Assembly (NCBI RefSeq): GCF_000002425.4
Contig: NC_037262.1
Span: 7,406,123-7,470,122 of the forward strand
Source: Physcomitrium patens
Taxonomy: Eukaryota; Streptophyta; Bryopsida; Funariales; Funariaceae
Direction: 5' to 3'
Length of the DNA: 64,000 bases
In this document: positions 20,930-33,018 of the stretch, piece after piece
Layout: each line of letters starts with the position of its first letter
How positions within the stretch are numbered: position 1 is the stretch's first letter
Notes under the pieces: generated by a model
What the model was told of the DNA's origin: nothing
Database searches by the model: none
Seen by the model: the letters and a program-made list of their open reading frames with translations, nothing else
Position numbers and translations under genes: made by a program

Positions 20930-21860
20930 TCTTGAAGCCAGAGTATCTTCATCTTTGAGTAATGAAATCAACACTAACTGTTGATTCAACTTTCATTAAG
21001 CAAGTTCAGTGAAGTATGTCTTCTGATCCTCTTATTCGTCATATTAAGGGAAATCCTTCAAAGTCTAATAATACTTCCAAGTTTGAATTCAAGAAAAATC
21101 TATTATATTTTGAGGAATGTCCATATGTTCCAGAAGGTGAAGCTTGATTACATGTTCTTCAAGCTCGTCATGACTTTCCAACAGCAAGACATTTTGGGTA
21201 CAACAAAACTTTGGAACTAATATCCAAGGATTTTTGGTGGCCCCAAATATGGAAGGCAGTCAAAGATTTTGTACAATCTTGTGATGTTTGCTCAAGATCA
21301 AAAACTCCTCGTTATCGATCTTACAGACTTTTTCAGCCATTATCCATTCCAGAACAACTATAGTCTTCTATTTCTATGGATTTCATCACAAATCTTCCAA
21401 TCTCAAGTTTTTATGACTCTATATTGGTGATAGTAGATTTTTTTACCAAAATGGCACATTTTATACCATGTATAAAATCTATCACACATGAAGAATTAGC
21501 TAAGCTTTTTTTTAACAATATCTATCACTATCATGGATTATCCAAGGATATTATATTAGATAAAAGAACTCAGTTTGTATCAAGTTTTTTGTTGATTCTT
21601 TTCAAGATTCTAAAAGTGGATATAAAACTATCTTTGACATTCTATTTTCAAACTGATGGACAAACAAAGCGTATTAATCAAGTTTTGAAGCAGTATTTAA
21701 GATGTACCATCAACTACCAACAAGATGATTGGACAACTATTTTGCCATTGGCAGAATTTGCTTATAATAATATAGTACATTCTTCTATAAAACAAACACC
21801 TTTCTTTGCCAATTATGGTTATCATTCATGACTTGATACTTTTGACTTTTGTAGAATAGA
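20930..21860 (+). pseudogene. pol: Element A integrase, broken
   Basis: HHCC-type finger (HDFPTARHFGYNKT...CDVCSRSK) near 21165-21300, then core MDFITNLP (Asp), IILDKRTQF (Asp) and TDGQTKRINQ, where the catalytic Glu position reads Lys. LAEFAYNN and TPFFANYGYH complete the core. After 21860 the homology stops abruptly. Confidence 0.82.
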
Positions 21861-22715
21861 TATTAATTCGTTTCTGAAAGATATTGGTAAAATATATTAA
21901 TAATCCATATAATAGGAAATTCAGGAAGACAGATGAGTGATTTAGTTATTAAAAGCGATAAATTACAGAATATATTACAGAATTACGGTTGAAATCTAGA
22001 GAATCAAGGAAAAGTATATAGGAGTTGTAGAAGTTAATTAAGGTGCCATTGTTGTTATAGTGTGAGCTGGAGTAAGCTTGGTGCTACCTCTTTTCTTTTG
22101 TTTGTTATTTTTTTTGAATAAGAGGATTGAAAGTTTCTGAATATTATGAAGTGAATTATGGAATGGAAATGTGATTGGTATTATTTGAGAAGAAGAAAGA
22201 TTGAATGTTGAAATCTGATTGTAGTTCAAGAGAGAGAATGAGTTTGTGTTTGTGTAAAACACTGTAATGTGAATGGCAGTTCTGTGTGAAGAATTCCAGT
22301 GATTGGAATAAGGATAATTGTGTGCTGAAAGCTGTGAGGGTGCAGTATTACAGTTGGAGATTATAAGGGTGAATATATTGGTGGAAATAGCAGTTATTGG
22401 TATGACTGAATTGCTGTAAGGAAGAGACCGATAAGGTGAAGGAAGAGATTATAGTTTCCTTGTGTGTTCAGATATTGGAAATAGAGATGATACATTCAAG
22501 AGGTAATTGATTGTGTGACCCTAATGTGAACGCTTAAGCAAATAGTCATTTTTCATGTTCGAATCCCTCTATACGAGTTTATTTCCATTAGATTAATTTG
22601 GAATAAGTAAAATGAGCAATCACATTTGTGTAGAAATAGAAAATGGATCAAACCTTCACTAGTCCAACTTGTCCTTGTGACAAGTTGGACTAGTGAAGGT
22701 TTGATCCATTTTCTA
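21861..22715. other. Foreign segment replacing part of element A, ending in a palindrome at the assembly gap
   Basis: Sequence unrelated to the other family 2 copies. A tRNA B-box-like GTTCGAATCCC lies at 22557-22567, without a cloverleaf around it. The final 79 bases form a near-perfect hairpin: 37-nt arms 22637-22673 and 22679-22715 with a 5-nt spacer. Arm two is the expected element A sequence, repeated again after the gap. Confidence 0.6.
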
Positions 22716-22815
22716 NNNNNNNNNNNNNNNNNNNNNNNNNNNNNNNNNNNNNNNNNNNNNNNNNNNNNNNNNNNNNNNNNNNNNNNNNNNNNNNNNNNNN
22801 NNNNNNNNNNNNNNN
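22716..22815. other. Assembly gap (100 N)
   Basis: Exactly 100 N, a conventional placeholder for a gap of unknown size. The sequence on its right (22819-22864) repeats the arm on its left. Confidence 1.
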
Positions 22816-23190
22816 TGTGACAGTTGGACTAGTGAAGGTTTGATCCATTTTCTATTTCTACACAAATCAATCCAATTGCATATCATTTATACCTATTAAA
22901 GTCAATAAAAATCCATCTAGTATTCTACATGTCTCTTCTTAAACCATATAAGATAGTGGACATATCAAAAAGAAGATAAGCTCCGCCTCCTCCTATAAAA
23001 GTAGACAATAATGAAAAGTTTAAAGTAGAAGAAGTTTTAATTCAATGCGATGCCAAAATAAATTGGAATATCTTATCCATTGGTATGGATATGATATTAG
23101 TGAATGCACATGAGATCCAGTAAAAAATCTTGCAAATGCAAAAAAGGTGATAGAGACTTTTTATCGATGACATCCATCAAAATCAAGAAC
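22816..23190 (+). pseudogene. Element A integrase tail and chromodomain, broken
   Basis: Resumes at the GPF/NPIAYHL region (STQINPIAYHLYL), then HLVFYMSLLKPYK. The chromodomain needs a one-base frame change near 23045 and then reads LEYLIHWYGYDISECT-stop-DPVKNLAN, matching 5890-6050 and 49296-49450. Confidence 0.75.
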
Positions 23191-23280
23191 CTTCCCTATA
23201 AAAGAAACAAGATCTAAGCAAGATAACATTATACTTTCATTCCTTGTTTGTAACTTCTTTGTAGTTGTGACGGTAGAGAG

Positions 23281-23703
23281 ATGGAGAATCAACAACCAGT
23301 GGATTTGACTAAAGAGCCTTCGTTTGTTGACCTATCAAATAAGACATTATGATTTTCACAACCTTCAAGATGACTCAATCGAGATGAAGATCCTCAAGAA
23401 TGACATGTTTTTCCTCAAATAAATGGTAAGATATAACACGTTTGGTATTACAACCTTGGAAGGGACTCCCAATGTTTGGTGATTTTACTAGAGATAGGAA
23501 CAACTCCTGACGATGTTCTACATGTTTTATTTGAAGGAAATTATGAAGGCCTCAATAATGATCAAATAATTGGGTGGTCTTTCTACCTTGGTATGAGACA
23601 CTATCGATAGTTGAGAGGCCCTATCAATCATCTTCAAAGAGAACAAAGCTCAAAGTATGTAGCAAATATAATTAGCTGCATCTTAGACTTCCTCGACATA
23701 TGA
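23281..23703 (+). pseudogene. Extra 3' ORF of element A
   Basis: ATG at 23281 heads a 140-codon frame ending TGA 23701-23703, free of frameshifts but with several stops fitting C-to-T change. MENQQPVDL start, then LVILLEIGT, LNNDQIIGWS and HYR-x-L-R-G-P. Element D has the same frame with exactly the same 420-nt spacing from start to stop (49578-50000). Homologous to the ORF of element B. Function unknown. Confidence 0.65.
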
Positions 23704-23744
23704 TCACCGCTCCTTGTGGAATTTTTTTCTAGAAGGGAGGATAA

Positions 23745-24294
23745 TGTTATGAACATATATTTACTATAATTATTATCTAGGTGATATGAATAGGTAGAAG
23801 TAGATATAAGTAGATTAATTTCATAATATCTTCTAGACAAGCTTCATAGAAGCTTCATAGATGCTGCTTTGACTTTACATGTGTTTATATTTGATTGATA
23901 GGTTAGAAACTTGGTCAACAAGTTAACCACATGCCACACATATTGATAGCTTGTGGAATAAGCTAATTATATGGAGCCCATATAGAAAACTTGTCTTGCA
24001 AGTTAAAATACGTGTTATACAAAGTCTATATGTTTTTGGAGGTCCTATAAAACGTTGCCACATAGCTCCTATGTAGATAGTATATATAGAAGCAAGAATG
24101 AAGTCTTCTTCACTCTTGTCAACTCTTTTCTTGCTTCTAGTGTAGTTTCAAGGGTGTCTAGTTTTCTTGTCTTTTGTCAATAGTCATTCCAGTTTTTTTC
24201 TTAATATACATATTTAGTTATTTCTATTTTGTCAACTTTCTTTGAGAAAAGTCTCACTTGTTTATTTATTTTTATCAAGTTCTTGTCCTTGACA
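23745..24294 (+). repeat. Element A 3' LTR
   Basis: TGTTATGAACATATATT...CCTTGACA, 550 bp, preceded by the purine tract AGAAGGGAGGATAA. Contains the same four palindromes as the 5' LTR, with paired changes (TATGTGG/CCACATA there, TATATGG/CCATATA here). TATA box 24081-24088. Confidence 0.92.
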
Positions 24295-24299
24295 TTAAT

Positions 24300-25068
24300 T
24301 CATTCATATAAAATTTTAGCTTCAAACATTGAAATAAATAAAATTGTTATAATAGAATATATATTTATAATAAAATATCTTTTAATAGAAAAAATTAGAT
24401 ATAATTATAAAATCAAGAAATCAAAAATATCAACATCATAATAAAAAAGTTCTTTTAAAAAATTTAGATTATTTTTTTAAAAAAAAACTAATAATATAAT
24501 TCTTTATAAATAAATAATATAATTTTTTTATTGAATAAAAATAATTCTTTCAAAGAAATTTTCTATTTTATATTATTTTATGTATCTCAAGGACATTTTA
24601 ACATAGTTTCCTAAATTTTTATATAGAGCCAAGTAAATGTCTTCTTAATTCTAATTAATCACAAGCTTTAGAAGTAACTACATCTCTCCTTCTCTTTTAA
24701 GCCTATAAATGTTGACTTTGTTCAATTTCATTTCATTTATAAAGTTACTTTGTTACAAACAATCTTTCTATATATATATATATATTTAAAAATCTAGAAG
24801 TACTTATTTATAAATATAAATAAATTTATTTATAAATAATCAATGTATAAAATATAAATAGTGCTTAGATCAATTAATTTCTTTGAAGTTGACTTATTAG
24901 GATACACTTGGCATCTTATATTCCTACTCAATATGCTCTTTAGTTGACCTACCAAAACTAGGATTTACTATATAAATTCAACCCCATTATTGTAAGAGTT
25001 GGTGCTCATTTGCTACCTTTTACATACATAAGTATGCTATTGTTTTAATTTACTATTTAATAAATTAA

Positions 25069-25116
<48 letters not shown>

Positions 25117-26400
25117 TACAGGTGCACCTACCAAAGAAAGCCTATATAATTTTAAATCCTTAGAAACTTGGAGAAATATTATTAATTAAACTGGCTTGAT
25201 ATTTTGGAGCTATTTACAATGGTCACCTTTGCTATTAAGCAAAAGGCTTTATTTAAAATCAAAATCACTTTTCAAGCCCTTTGTATGCTAGATTTTATTA
25301 TGCAAGTTATAAATTTTATAGTTAGAAATAAACTAAATTTTTTGATGAAGGTTATTAGTCTCTTTGATACATTGAATTTTTTGCAATTTAAGATTAATTT
25401 ATTGCAACAAAATTATATAAGATTTAAATAAAATTTGTAGTGGTCTTCTTTTGTTTACCAAAGTTATATCAAGTTAGATTAAACTGTGTATTAATCTTTC
25501 ATCTTAAATTTCGTCATTGTGTTTACAATTATTTTTTCAGATTGAAATATTATTCCAAAATGTACAAATAGAAAATATATTCAAATATGTTAGAATAATG
25601 ATCATTTTCATTTTCAAAAACAAATAATTTTTTTTATACTAAAATAAAGTATATCATCAACTGATTTATACATTGTCATTAATATCAAATTTTTATTCTA
25701 TTACATAATAATATGAAAAATCATTTAATTTCTTAAAAATGTTACAAACCAATCATCCATTCTAAGTACTATAGTCTGATAAACCCAATGTGTACACTAC
25801 GTTAATAAAACTGGTGTCGTTATACAAGTTCAAATCTAAACAATTTAATAACAAAAAAAGCTTTAATGGTACGTAACAATCGTATAATTATCTGTAGATA
25901 TGATATCTATAATTATTCTATTAAGAAGTTTACATTTCGCTAAGGTAGAGTGGAAATTCTTGTGTATAAAAATCAATCTGAAAACTTACAATATTTAGTT
26001 ATGTGAATTAATTTTTAGTAATATGCCAAAATGCCAAAGTGTATTATCTGTCGCATATTTGTAATTTTACTATAAATATTTTAAGTATATATCGTACAAA
26101 ACTAAAACTTCAAAACACAATCTTAATTATATTTTCTTTTGCAAGTCAAACTGGTAACATTATTTATTCATTCTAACGTAATCTAAGCATCATCTTTATT
26201 TAGAATGATTAAAATCAATTGGAGGTATTTATGCAATTCAACAGCTTTGACATCAACAATATCAACTTCATTTCCAGATTTGAGAGTCAACTTAGATAGA
26301 GAAATACTCTTGTTAAGCTCTTAATACTCCATCCCAGACATGAGTACATCCCATTGAATTTCGGAGAGTGTTGATTAAGTTCCTTTCAGTATGGACACAC
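24300..26400. other. AT-rich intergenic sequence
   Basis: No coding signature. An AT dinucleotide run occupies about 25073-25112. ORFs at 24229-24441 and 25204-25431 have only low-complexity composition. GC rises from about 26400 toward the gene. Confidence 0.7.
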
Positions 26401-27851
26401 ATGTGAACAATATGAAGCAGGTCAACACTACTAGTATCAAAATCAGCGCCTAGTTTCTAGACAAGCTAAAGCAAGAACTCTCTAAACACTTCGGCTGTTA
26501 CTGCAGAAATAGCTGCCTACGGTATTGTTCTATGTGTGCACGATTATCGCCCTCATGATAGGAAAACAGAATACTATGACTGCAGAATGAGAAATACTGC
26601 AAGGATGAAAGAGAAGGAGGACGAGAGATTAGTTACAGTTTCAAGGTTAAAAAGAAGGGTTTCGAGTTGCCTTCTAAGGTTTTCGTGGTCGTGATTGTGG
26701 AGAACACCAAAGAAGGCCACCACCACATGGACACATCCTCATGAAGAAGCAAACGGGGATTATCTATCCCAGAAAGAGCAATAAATGTGTATGGGCTTCT
26801 GTAGCGGAACGTTTGCAGTGCTTGTGCACGGAAGAGAACATAGTCTGCAGTGCATCGGCAGACGGTGCCAGATGTGTATGTTGTTGGATGTACATGCCTA
26901 ATGGGTCTGAGGTGTCCACAGAAGTTTCTTTCCGGTCTAACGTACCACAGGACAGTGGCTGTCGTGGCGAGCACCTACGAAGTGCTGGCTGGACCAATTC
27001 CGCTGCGCTGACCTGTTCACTGAAAATAAGAAGTGTCAGATACACAAGGGTTCGCATTACCTTTCTCATAAATCAAACGACTAGACTTTCCAAAGACATC
27101 AAGCAGAGAGTGAAGATTCTTTCATCCGCTGTAGGGTGAATTGCTGTAATTCTGACGACAGCGAATGATCGTACATGGGACTACAGAGAATCGAAACGAG
27201 ACATAATCCGATCATGAGCTAGTTGGTAATAAGAAACGACAGCTTTGGGAAATGTTGTGTGAGAAATGTTACAAACCTGCCATTTGACACAATATAACTT
27301 GAAGAGCCTTCAGTTGCCGCTCATCGCGCTCCTTCCCGAACATTTGAGATTCCCAAAAGACACTCGGTGTTTCTCCACGTCTACTCAGGCAGAATCCATC
27401 AGTGAGGAGAACTAAACTAAATATTTGTGTCTTGTGCTATATAGAGCATGTCGCACCCCCAATACTCGGGTATTATTTTCGCGCAGTTACTGGACCATAA
27501 CTGTTCAATACTTTCACCGAGACCATTCGCAGGACACAACAGCAGATCATTAGGGAATGAGCAAGAATTGCAGACTAAGCAGTTGTACGTATACTCGAAA
27601 TCATTATCCGATATGTGAAGTATGGTATACGACGGTAAACAAGATTTTGTAATCGCACAAGTTAAATTTACACCTACCTCACATGTCTCTTTTGACATCT
27701 CTCCTCCACTGCTCAATATAGACAGGACCTATAAGTCTTTCCTAAAAATAAAATTTCGATAAAAATGCTGACAGAACAAAACTCATCAGCTGAGGCATGA
27801 GGGTGAACATTCCCCAGATGCATCTGCAAAGAATGAAATTGGCTTATACTA
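26401..27851. other. GC-richer unique sequence downstream of the MCTP gene
   Basis: Lies 3' of the minus-strand gene and probably holds its 3' UTR and terminator; no poly(A) signal can be placed with confidence. Overlapping ORFs occur on both strands at 26633-27139. The minus-strand ORF 26764-27069 (101 residues) starts with a hydrophobic, signal-peptide-like MRKVMRTLVYLTLLIFSEQ, but has no recognised domain. Confidence 0.5.
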
Positions 27852-30800
27852 CTATAGTATACGGTCAGATTGCGATGGAAGCCTTTTGAAGAAGTTTATT
27901 GGCAGTCCAGGCAAAGGATCACGGAACCGGGGGTGACGCAACACGTAAACGCCCAGCAGCACAGCCGCCACTTGAAACGGAGTCACATACAGTATTATCG
28001 CAGTGAGTAGACAGAAGGTTATGAACATTGCAGTTGCCCTGCAAATAATAAACCACAATCAATACCACTCCTGTTCTTTTAAGTCTCGTCAGGGAACTTG
28101 GGACTGGAAGTTTGAGCGTACACTAGAAACTATACATCTTGCCTTGCGCACAACAGACGTTTCAGTATACGCCGAAGTTATGTTGTCAATATCATCAACG
28201 TTCGTGACAGGGGAGTATCAATGTACCTAGGATCACGCCAACTAAGAAGAGAATGAAGCCTTTCACCCATACTGGCAAGGTCACCAAGGGCATTTTGGAT
28301 GCGACCGGCAACAGACCTCAACCGCTCGTATCTTAGCTTCAGGACCTGCACAGAAAACGACACCAATTGATGGCAAGAAAACATGACAACTAAAAGTTAA
28401 AAAATACTTGGACGTTGGTATCCGTTAAAACATCAATCAACCACAAATCCAGAGTCACATACCTCTGCAGCTCTGTTGGCAGGTACTACGTTGAATTCCT
28501 CCTCCAACTCATCCAAATCTCCAATATACTCTCCTTGCGAGAGTTTGGAATCCATGAAGGGAGGGATCCGCGATCGGAAGCGGTAATTCCAAGCACCAAT
28601 TAAAAACATATACAGAAACATGGTAGGCAGTAATAGCTCAGGATACCAAACGAGTATCAGGAACAGGATGTGTACGAGAACAGTGGTCACAGGGCTCTTC
28701 CAACTGCAGATGTCGGAAAACCAGTTCATGATGGCTAACACGCCATGGAGGACACCCTGAACAGCAACCGAACCATGTCAGATGTCTACAAGTGTCCGCT
28801 TCACAACCGAACTTTCGCTGCAGGTAAAACAGCGATCAGAGATGATGGATCCCGCAAGAGACGTACCATAATTCTAAAATAGTTCGCTTTACTTCTACGC
28901 ATGCTCCACCGCTCAGCCTCAGTGTCGAGCATGAACCTTACAACCTCCTGCCTCAATGGAGGCTCAGCTCTCATGAGCCTCAGCGCCACGATGTTCATGG
29001 CTGCCACTCGTAAGTGCTCCTGTTGCCTTGGTTCAATGGGATAAAAGAAGTGCATGCGCGGTAGCTGAGGCTGAACGTAGGCGTGCATCAAATTGGCCGT
29101 TGATGCACAGGTCATTCGCACAGCCAGCTCAATGTCACCCATCTTCTTTACTCCCTGGGGTGTGACAACTAGCAGAGGGTACGCGTTTGTGTACACCCGG
29201 TCACTCTCAAGAGTTGAGAGTCTGATTCGGACCTTTCCAATTGGCAGGTCCTTAACTTGTGCAGGTCCCGTAGGTTGCGTATGACTGCAGCAAAAGGAAC
29301 AGAACCTTAATAATAAACCATGGCAGTATCAAACTTCATCATTGCAGCAACTGAAGCTTAAGAATAAAACAGCCGGGATAGGCGTATATCAGCTGGTTAT
29401 TGTAGTACTTACCGATTATCGAAGACACTCACGGTAATAACAGTGCAAGGATCATAGACCTCCCAGGTGTACTGCTCATTAAATCGCGGATTGAATGTAT
29501 CGAAAATTGTACGTGTTCGAACCCACTTCGGTCCGTACTTTGCAACACAATACGCATCTGTGGTCCCTCTGTTATCTTTGGTAGTCTTCATAGGGAGTAG
29601 ATTGTTAGCCCCATGAATACCAAGCTCCAAAACACCAAGGGGAGGCCTCCACAATTGTCTTGCAGTTGGTCGTGTGTCGCTGATATAGTTAGGAGATTCG
29701 TCCATCACATGGTAACCACCATCGAAGCACAGCCTTAGATGGATGCGACCTAAAAAGGGTCCTCCTTTCCCACCCTCTCTCTCCAAGATGTACCATCTTG
29801 AGGGCACTGGGCGACCATCGATTCGACGCTCGATAGTGCTGAGGGGTATTCTGGCGAGGCCCAGAATCTCACCCTGCAAAGCATGCAGAAGTGAGACCTA
29901 AAGAGCTATGCATAGTACATACCAACTGCAAAATGGAGAGGATCCTGGATAGAGATGAGTACCATAGGGCCCGCAGCGTCTTCAACTAGAAGATTCAGCC
30001 AATCCTCAAAAGGCTCTGAAGCAACAAACATTAAGTCTTCGTTCCAGAAGGGACTGGAACCCCTTACTGCTGCTGAAGGCCTTGTTCGTAACATTTGGTA
30101 AGGACCGACTTGCGCTCTTACGAACTGAGAGTTCCACAATTAAAAAGGCGGATACAGAGTAGTTCAGAACTCCGGTCAAGTCCACATTGCGCATATTACA
30201 GAAGTCGATCCTACTTACTGTGAATTAGTCTTGAAAGAGAAGTACCCAATGGAGGTCATAAGAGCAATAAGAAATAACAAATGTTTACCGGCTCTGGAAG
30301 ACGTCCCTTATCCATTGCAACCAAATCTTGAGCCTCGATAATATTCACTCGCAAGTACCAAAGCTTTGGTGAAAGGTAAGTTTTGGATCGAAACATAGCA
30401 TGGCCGCCAGTATCCGAGTGCCAAGCTTCAGGGAAGACCTCATCAGCTTGAGTTCCCCACCAAATTGCAACCATAATCTCTCCTGCAATGACCTCAAGAA
30501 TTTAGAAAGGACCAACGAAGGAAAGCATAACTCGTGAGAATTCATTGAAATCTTGACACATCCGGAACCATCAGCCCAGTCCTGCTCACATGTAGATCAT
30601 CAACTATTTTGTTTAAATGAAAATCATATGGACCATACACCTAACTTATTCCAGTGACTTATACGTACCTCTAACTCTTCCAGGTCCAACCTTAGACTCC
30701 AGCCTGTACCACTGGGGAGCGAGCGGGCTTTCAGGAGGCTTCCGAACTGGGACCTCGGAGAGATCAATCATGAATCCACCGAGGAAATCATCCTTGGATT

Positions 30801-33018
30801 GCTTGTCCTGTATCAGTAACAATACTTGAACTTTAGACTATGTTAACAATACAACGCCTGAATGTAGATTGGAAGTAGGCAATGCTGAGCCAACGGTAGG
30901 AGTTAGCGTAGTGAACTCACCGCATCCCACACAGACAATTCTAGAGTTCCACCTTGGAGTTTGTCTTTCCCAACAGCAAACACTTGGTTCCATACCGGAT
31001 TAAGATCGTGCTTGATGATCTTCGTCTCCGTCCTCACAGGTCCTACCGTAATGCGAACATACTGATCAACACAGCCAAAAATTAATCGCGGCTTCCACAT
31101 ACACGAAATGCATTGCCTCCACCGTTCACTACACTACAATGGGAAGATCGTAATCGCAAATCGTGAAGTGCTTCGATCATTGAACGAGGCACTAAATGAG
31201 AGACATATGGCATGGACAACTTACAGGGTCGCTTAAGCCATTGGTGTCCTTCCCCATCAGACCTCGTGCTCTAACCACACGGACAAATAGATATGACATC
31301 TGCTCGACCAAATCGAAATGTTGTCTGTAATCGACAGCCTTGCCCAAATCTGGATTTGTTTCCTTCACGGTGAAGTCGGTTTCAGGCACAGTTATTAGAG
31401 AAGGTCTAGGCATCTGCGGTTGGTTGTCTGCCTTCACCTCTTTCTTGACCTCTTTGGATTTGCCACCAGCGTTGCCACCGTTTCCTCCAGCTCCCTTGGA
31501 ATTCTGCTCACCACCACCACCTTTGGGCTTTTCATCGCCACCTCCATCACCGACTTTGACATTCTCTTTTGCGTCTCCATCACCTTCGGACTTCGCAGTC
31601 CCTTGGTTTTCTTGGTCTCCGCCTCCATCATCCTTGCTCTGATTCTTTTTCCCTCCACCCCCACCCTCCTTCTTCCCCCCGGCTCCCTCGGTCTTTTCTT
31701 CCTTTAGTTTCTTCTCTTCCTTCTTCTCATTCTTGGCCTTTGGTGGCTCGTCCAGTGCCCACCAAATTTTAAGCCTGTGTGTACATACAAAATTGAGACT
31801 GGTTAGGACATAGAGTTAGATCAGGAGGCAAGTGCTTCGACAAGATGCATGCCCGTTTTCTTACGTAGTATGGTATAAATCATGCTGGTTGCTATGACAT
31901 CATGGTACTCCGCGAAAGAAAATCACTCCGTAAATCCTTGAAATACACAAATTGCAGTGGATGAGTGCAAATTTGCATTTTAGATACACATTTCAGATTT
32001 TCTAGCGAGGACGGATAGAAGTGGCAGCGAATCTGACCCTAGATCTCCTTTGATGTGCGAGAAGAGGCCTCGCTTTTGCAACGGATACCATCTCACAGCC
32101 TCTGGCTTGGGAGGCACAGTACTCACAGGTACCACTATTCGTCCCAAAAAGCTGCTCCGCCTTCCAGTGCCGCTGTTCATCTCATTCTGGACATTTATTT
32201 CCAGGACCCCAGGCGCAGAGGGATCATGAATCGCAAACTCAAACTGCACATGTTTGAGCCACAAACCTCGGAGAGTCCATCAAAATTCCATACATTATTC
32301 TCAAAACTATTCTCCTTCCGCATCCTAATGAATTGTCCAGACACTAGCAATCGTCGCCAGGCAAAGCTCAAATTAATGGGTGACGCAATGGAGGTTAGGC
32401 CCTAGTTTCAGCTTCGCTCCGAAGCATGACCGAGTCGACTTGTAGAAAGTGGTTGGTGAATGGCGAAGACTTCGCTACAGATCAAGCCTAGTCGGTGCTC
32501 CTGTAGCAATGATTACAATCTGATGCCAGAGAGCTGCAGGGCATGATCATTTGATACCTTGTTTCATTAAGGCATTGCCATGATATATCTGATAATTAAG
32601 AGATCCTAGAGTAGAGAGGGAATTTACCTTCTCATTCCATGTCGGATCTAGATCCTTGGACTTCACCTTGGTCCGCTTTCGCTGGCCATCGTAGTCCAGC
32701 TGGAAGGCAAATAATTCATTGCTATTAGAATCAATCACAGTTACCACCAAACACTGAAGGAGACATTGACCTACAAAGAAGGTGGCGGAACTCCAGAGCA
32801 AACGACCTAACACAACCAATGAAGCCTATCAGAATCATCCACATTTTCACTCTCACTTGATTCCCCTTCTCCAAACCTGTAAATGTCTCACAAGCACCAA
32901 CTAGACCGAAAAACAGAGCACGCACCACGCAATAAGCATTCGACGACCCGTGCCCATCCTTGGGCATAAGATCCTTGGCTGAGATAACCTCCACGACAAG
33001 CTTCCGAGCTCCTGTCAT
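27852..33018 (-). CDS. MCTP: Multiple C2 domain and transmembrane region protein (MCTP/QUIRKY-type), 13 exons
   Basis: Exons (read high to low): 32926-33018, 32628-32699, 32038-32243, 31225-31774, 30921-31061, 30669-30807, 30289-30482, 29963-30124, 29413-29873, 28867-29284, 28463-28756, 28227-28345, 27852-28038. They total 3036 nt, 1011 residues; all introns are GT-AG and in phase. ATG 33018 is the first after an in-frame TAG. Domains: C2-A about 4-125 (DLMPKDGHGSSNAY); Lys/Glu/Gly-rich linker about 130-260; C2-B about 285-400 (GLMGKDTNGLSDPY, WDADKQSKDD); C2-C about 440-540, acidic loops weaker; C2-D about 597-720; PRT_C region about 735-890; hydrophobic membrane hairpins about 833-869 and 951-988. 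By family knowledge such proteins are anchored in the ER through the C-terminus and bind plasma-membrane lipids through C2 domains, often at plasmodesmata. Length and order match intact plant MCTPs. Confidence 0.95.

Larger units (their letters stand above)
1886..24294 (+). mobile_element. Element A: family 2 Ty3/Gypsy chromovirus, degenerate, outermost host of the left nest
   Basis: Full-length LTR retrotransposon by structure. The 5' LTR is split (1886-2185 plus 17460-17711, 552 bp in total) and the 3' LTR is at 23745-24294 (550 bp). LTR ends are TGTCA...TGACA-like, with near-identical flanks TTAAC/TTAAT. The order inside is gag (zinc knuckle), protease, reverse transcriptase, RNase H, integrase, chromodomain and an extra 3' ORF, all on the plus strand. 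Many stops and some frameshifts make it non-autonomous. Between integrase and chromodomain about 230 bp of expected sequence is replaced by foreign sequence and an assembly gap. It is older than element B, which sits in its 5' LTR. Confidence 0.9.

Noticed and set aside
22557-22567. Possible tRNA gene from a T-arm-like motif
   Set aside because: No matching acceptor stem, D arm or anticodon arm could be folded around it.
22626-22820. ORF running into the gap
   Set aside because: Most of it is N; the rest is the palindrome.
26633-27139. Plus-strand 132-codon ORF at 26741 as a gene
   Set aside because: Overlaps two minus-strand ORFs and has no domain or splice support.
31340-31707. Plus-strand Pro/Ser-rich ORFs
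   Set aside because: Antisense shadow of the Lys/Gly/Glu-rich MCTP exon 4.
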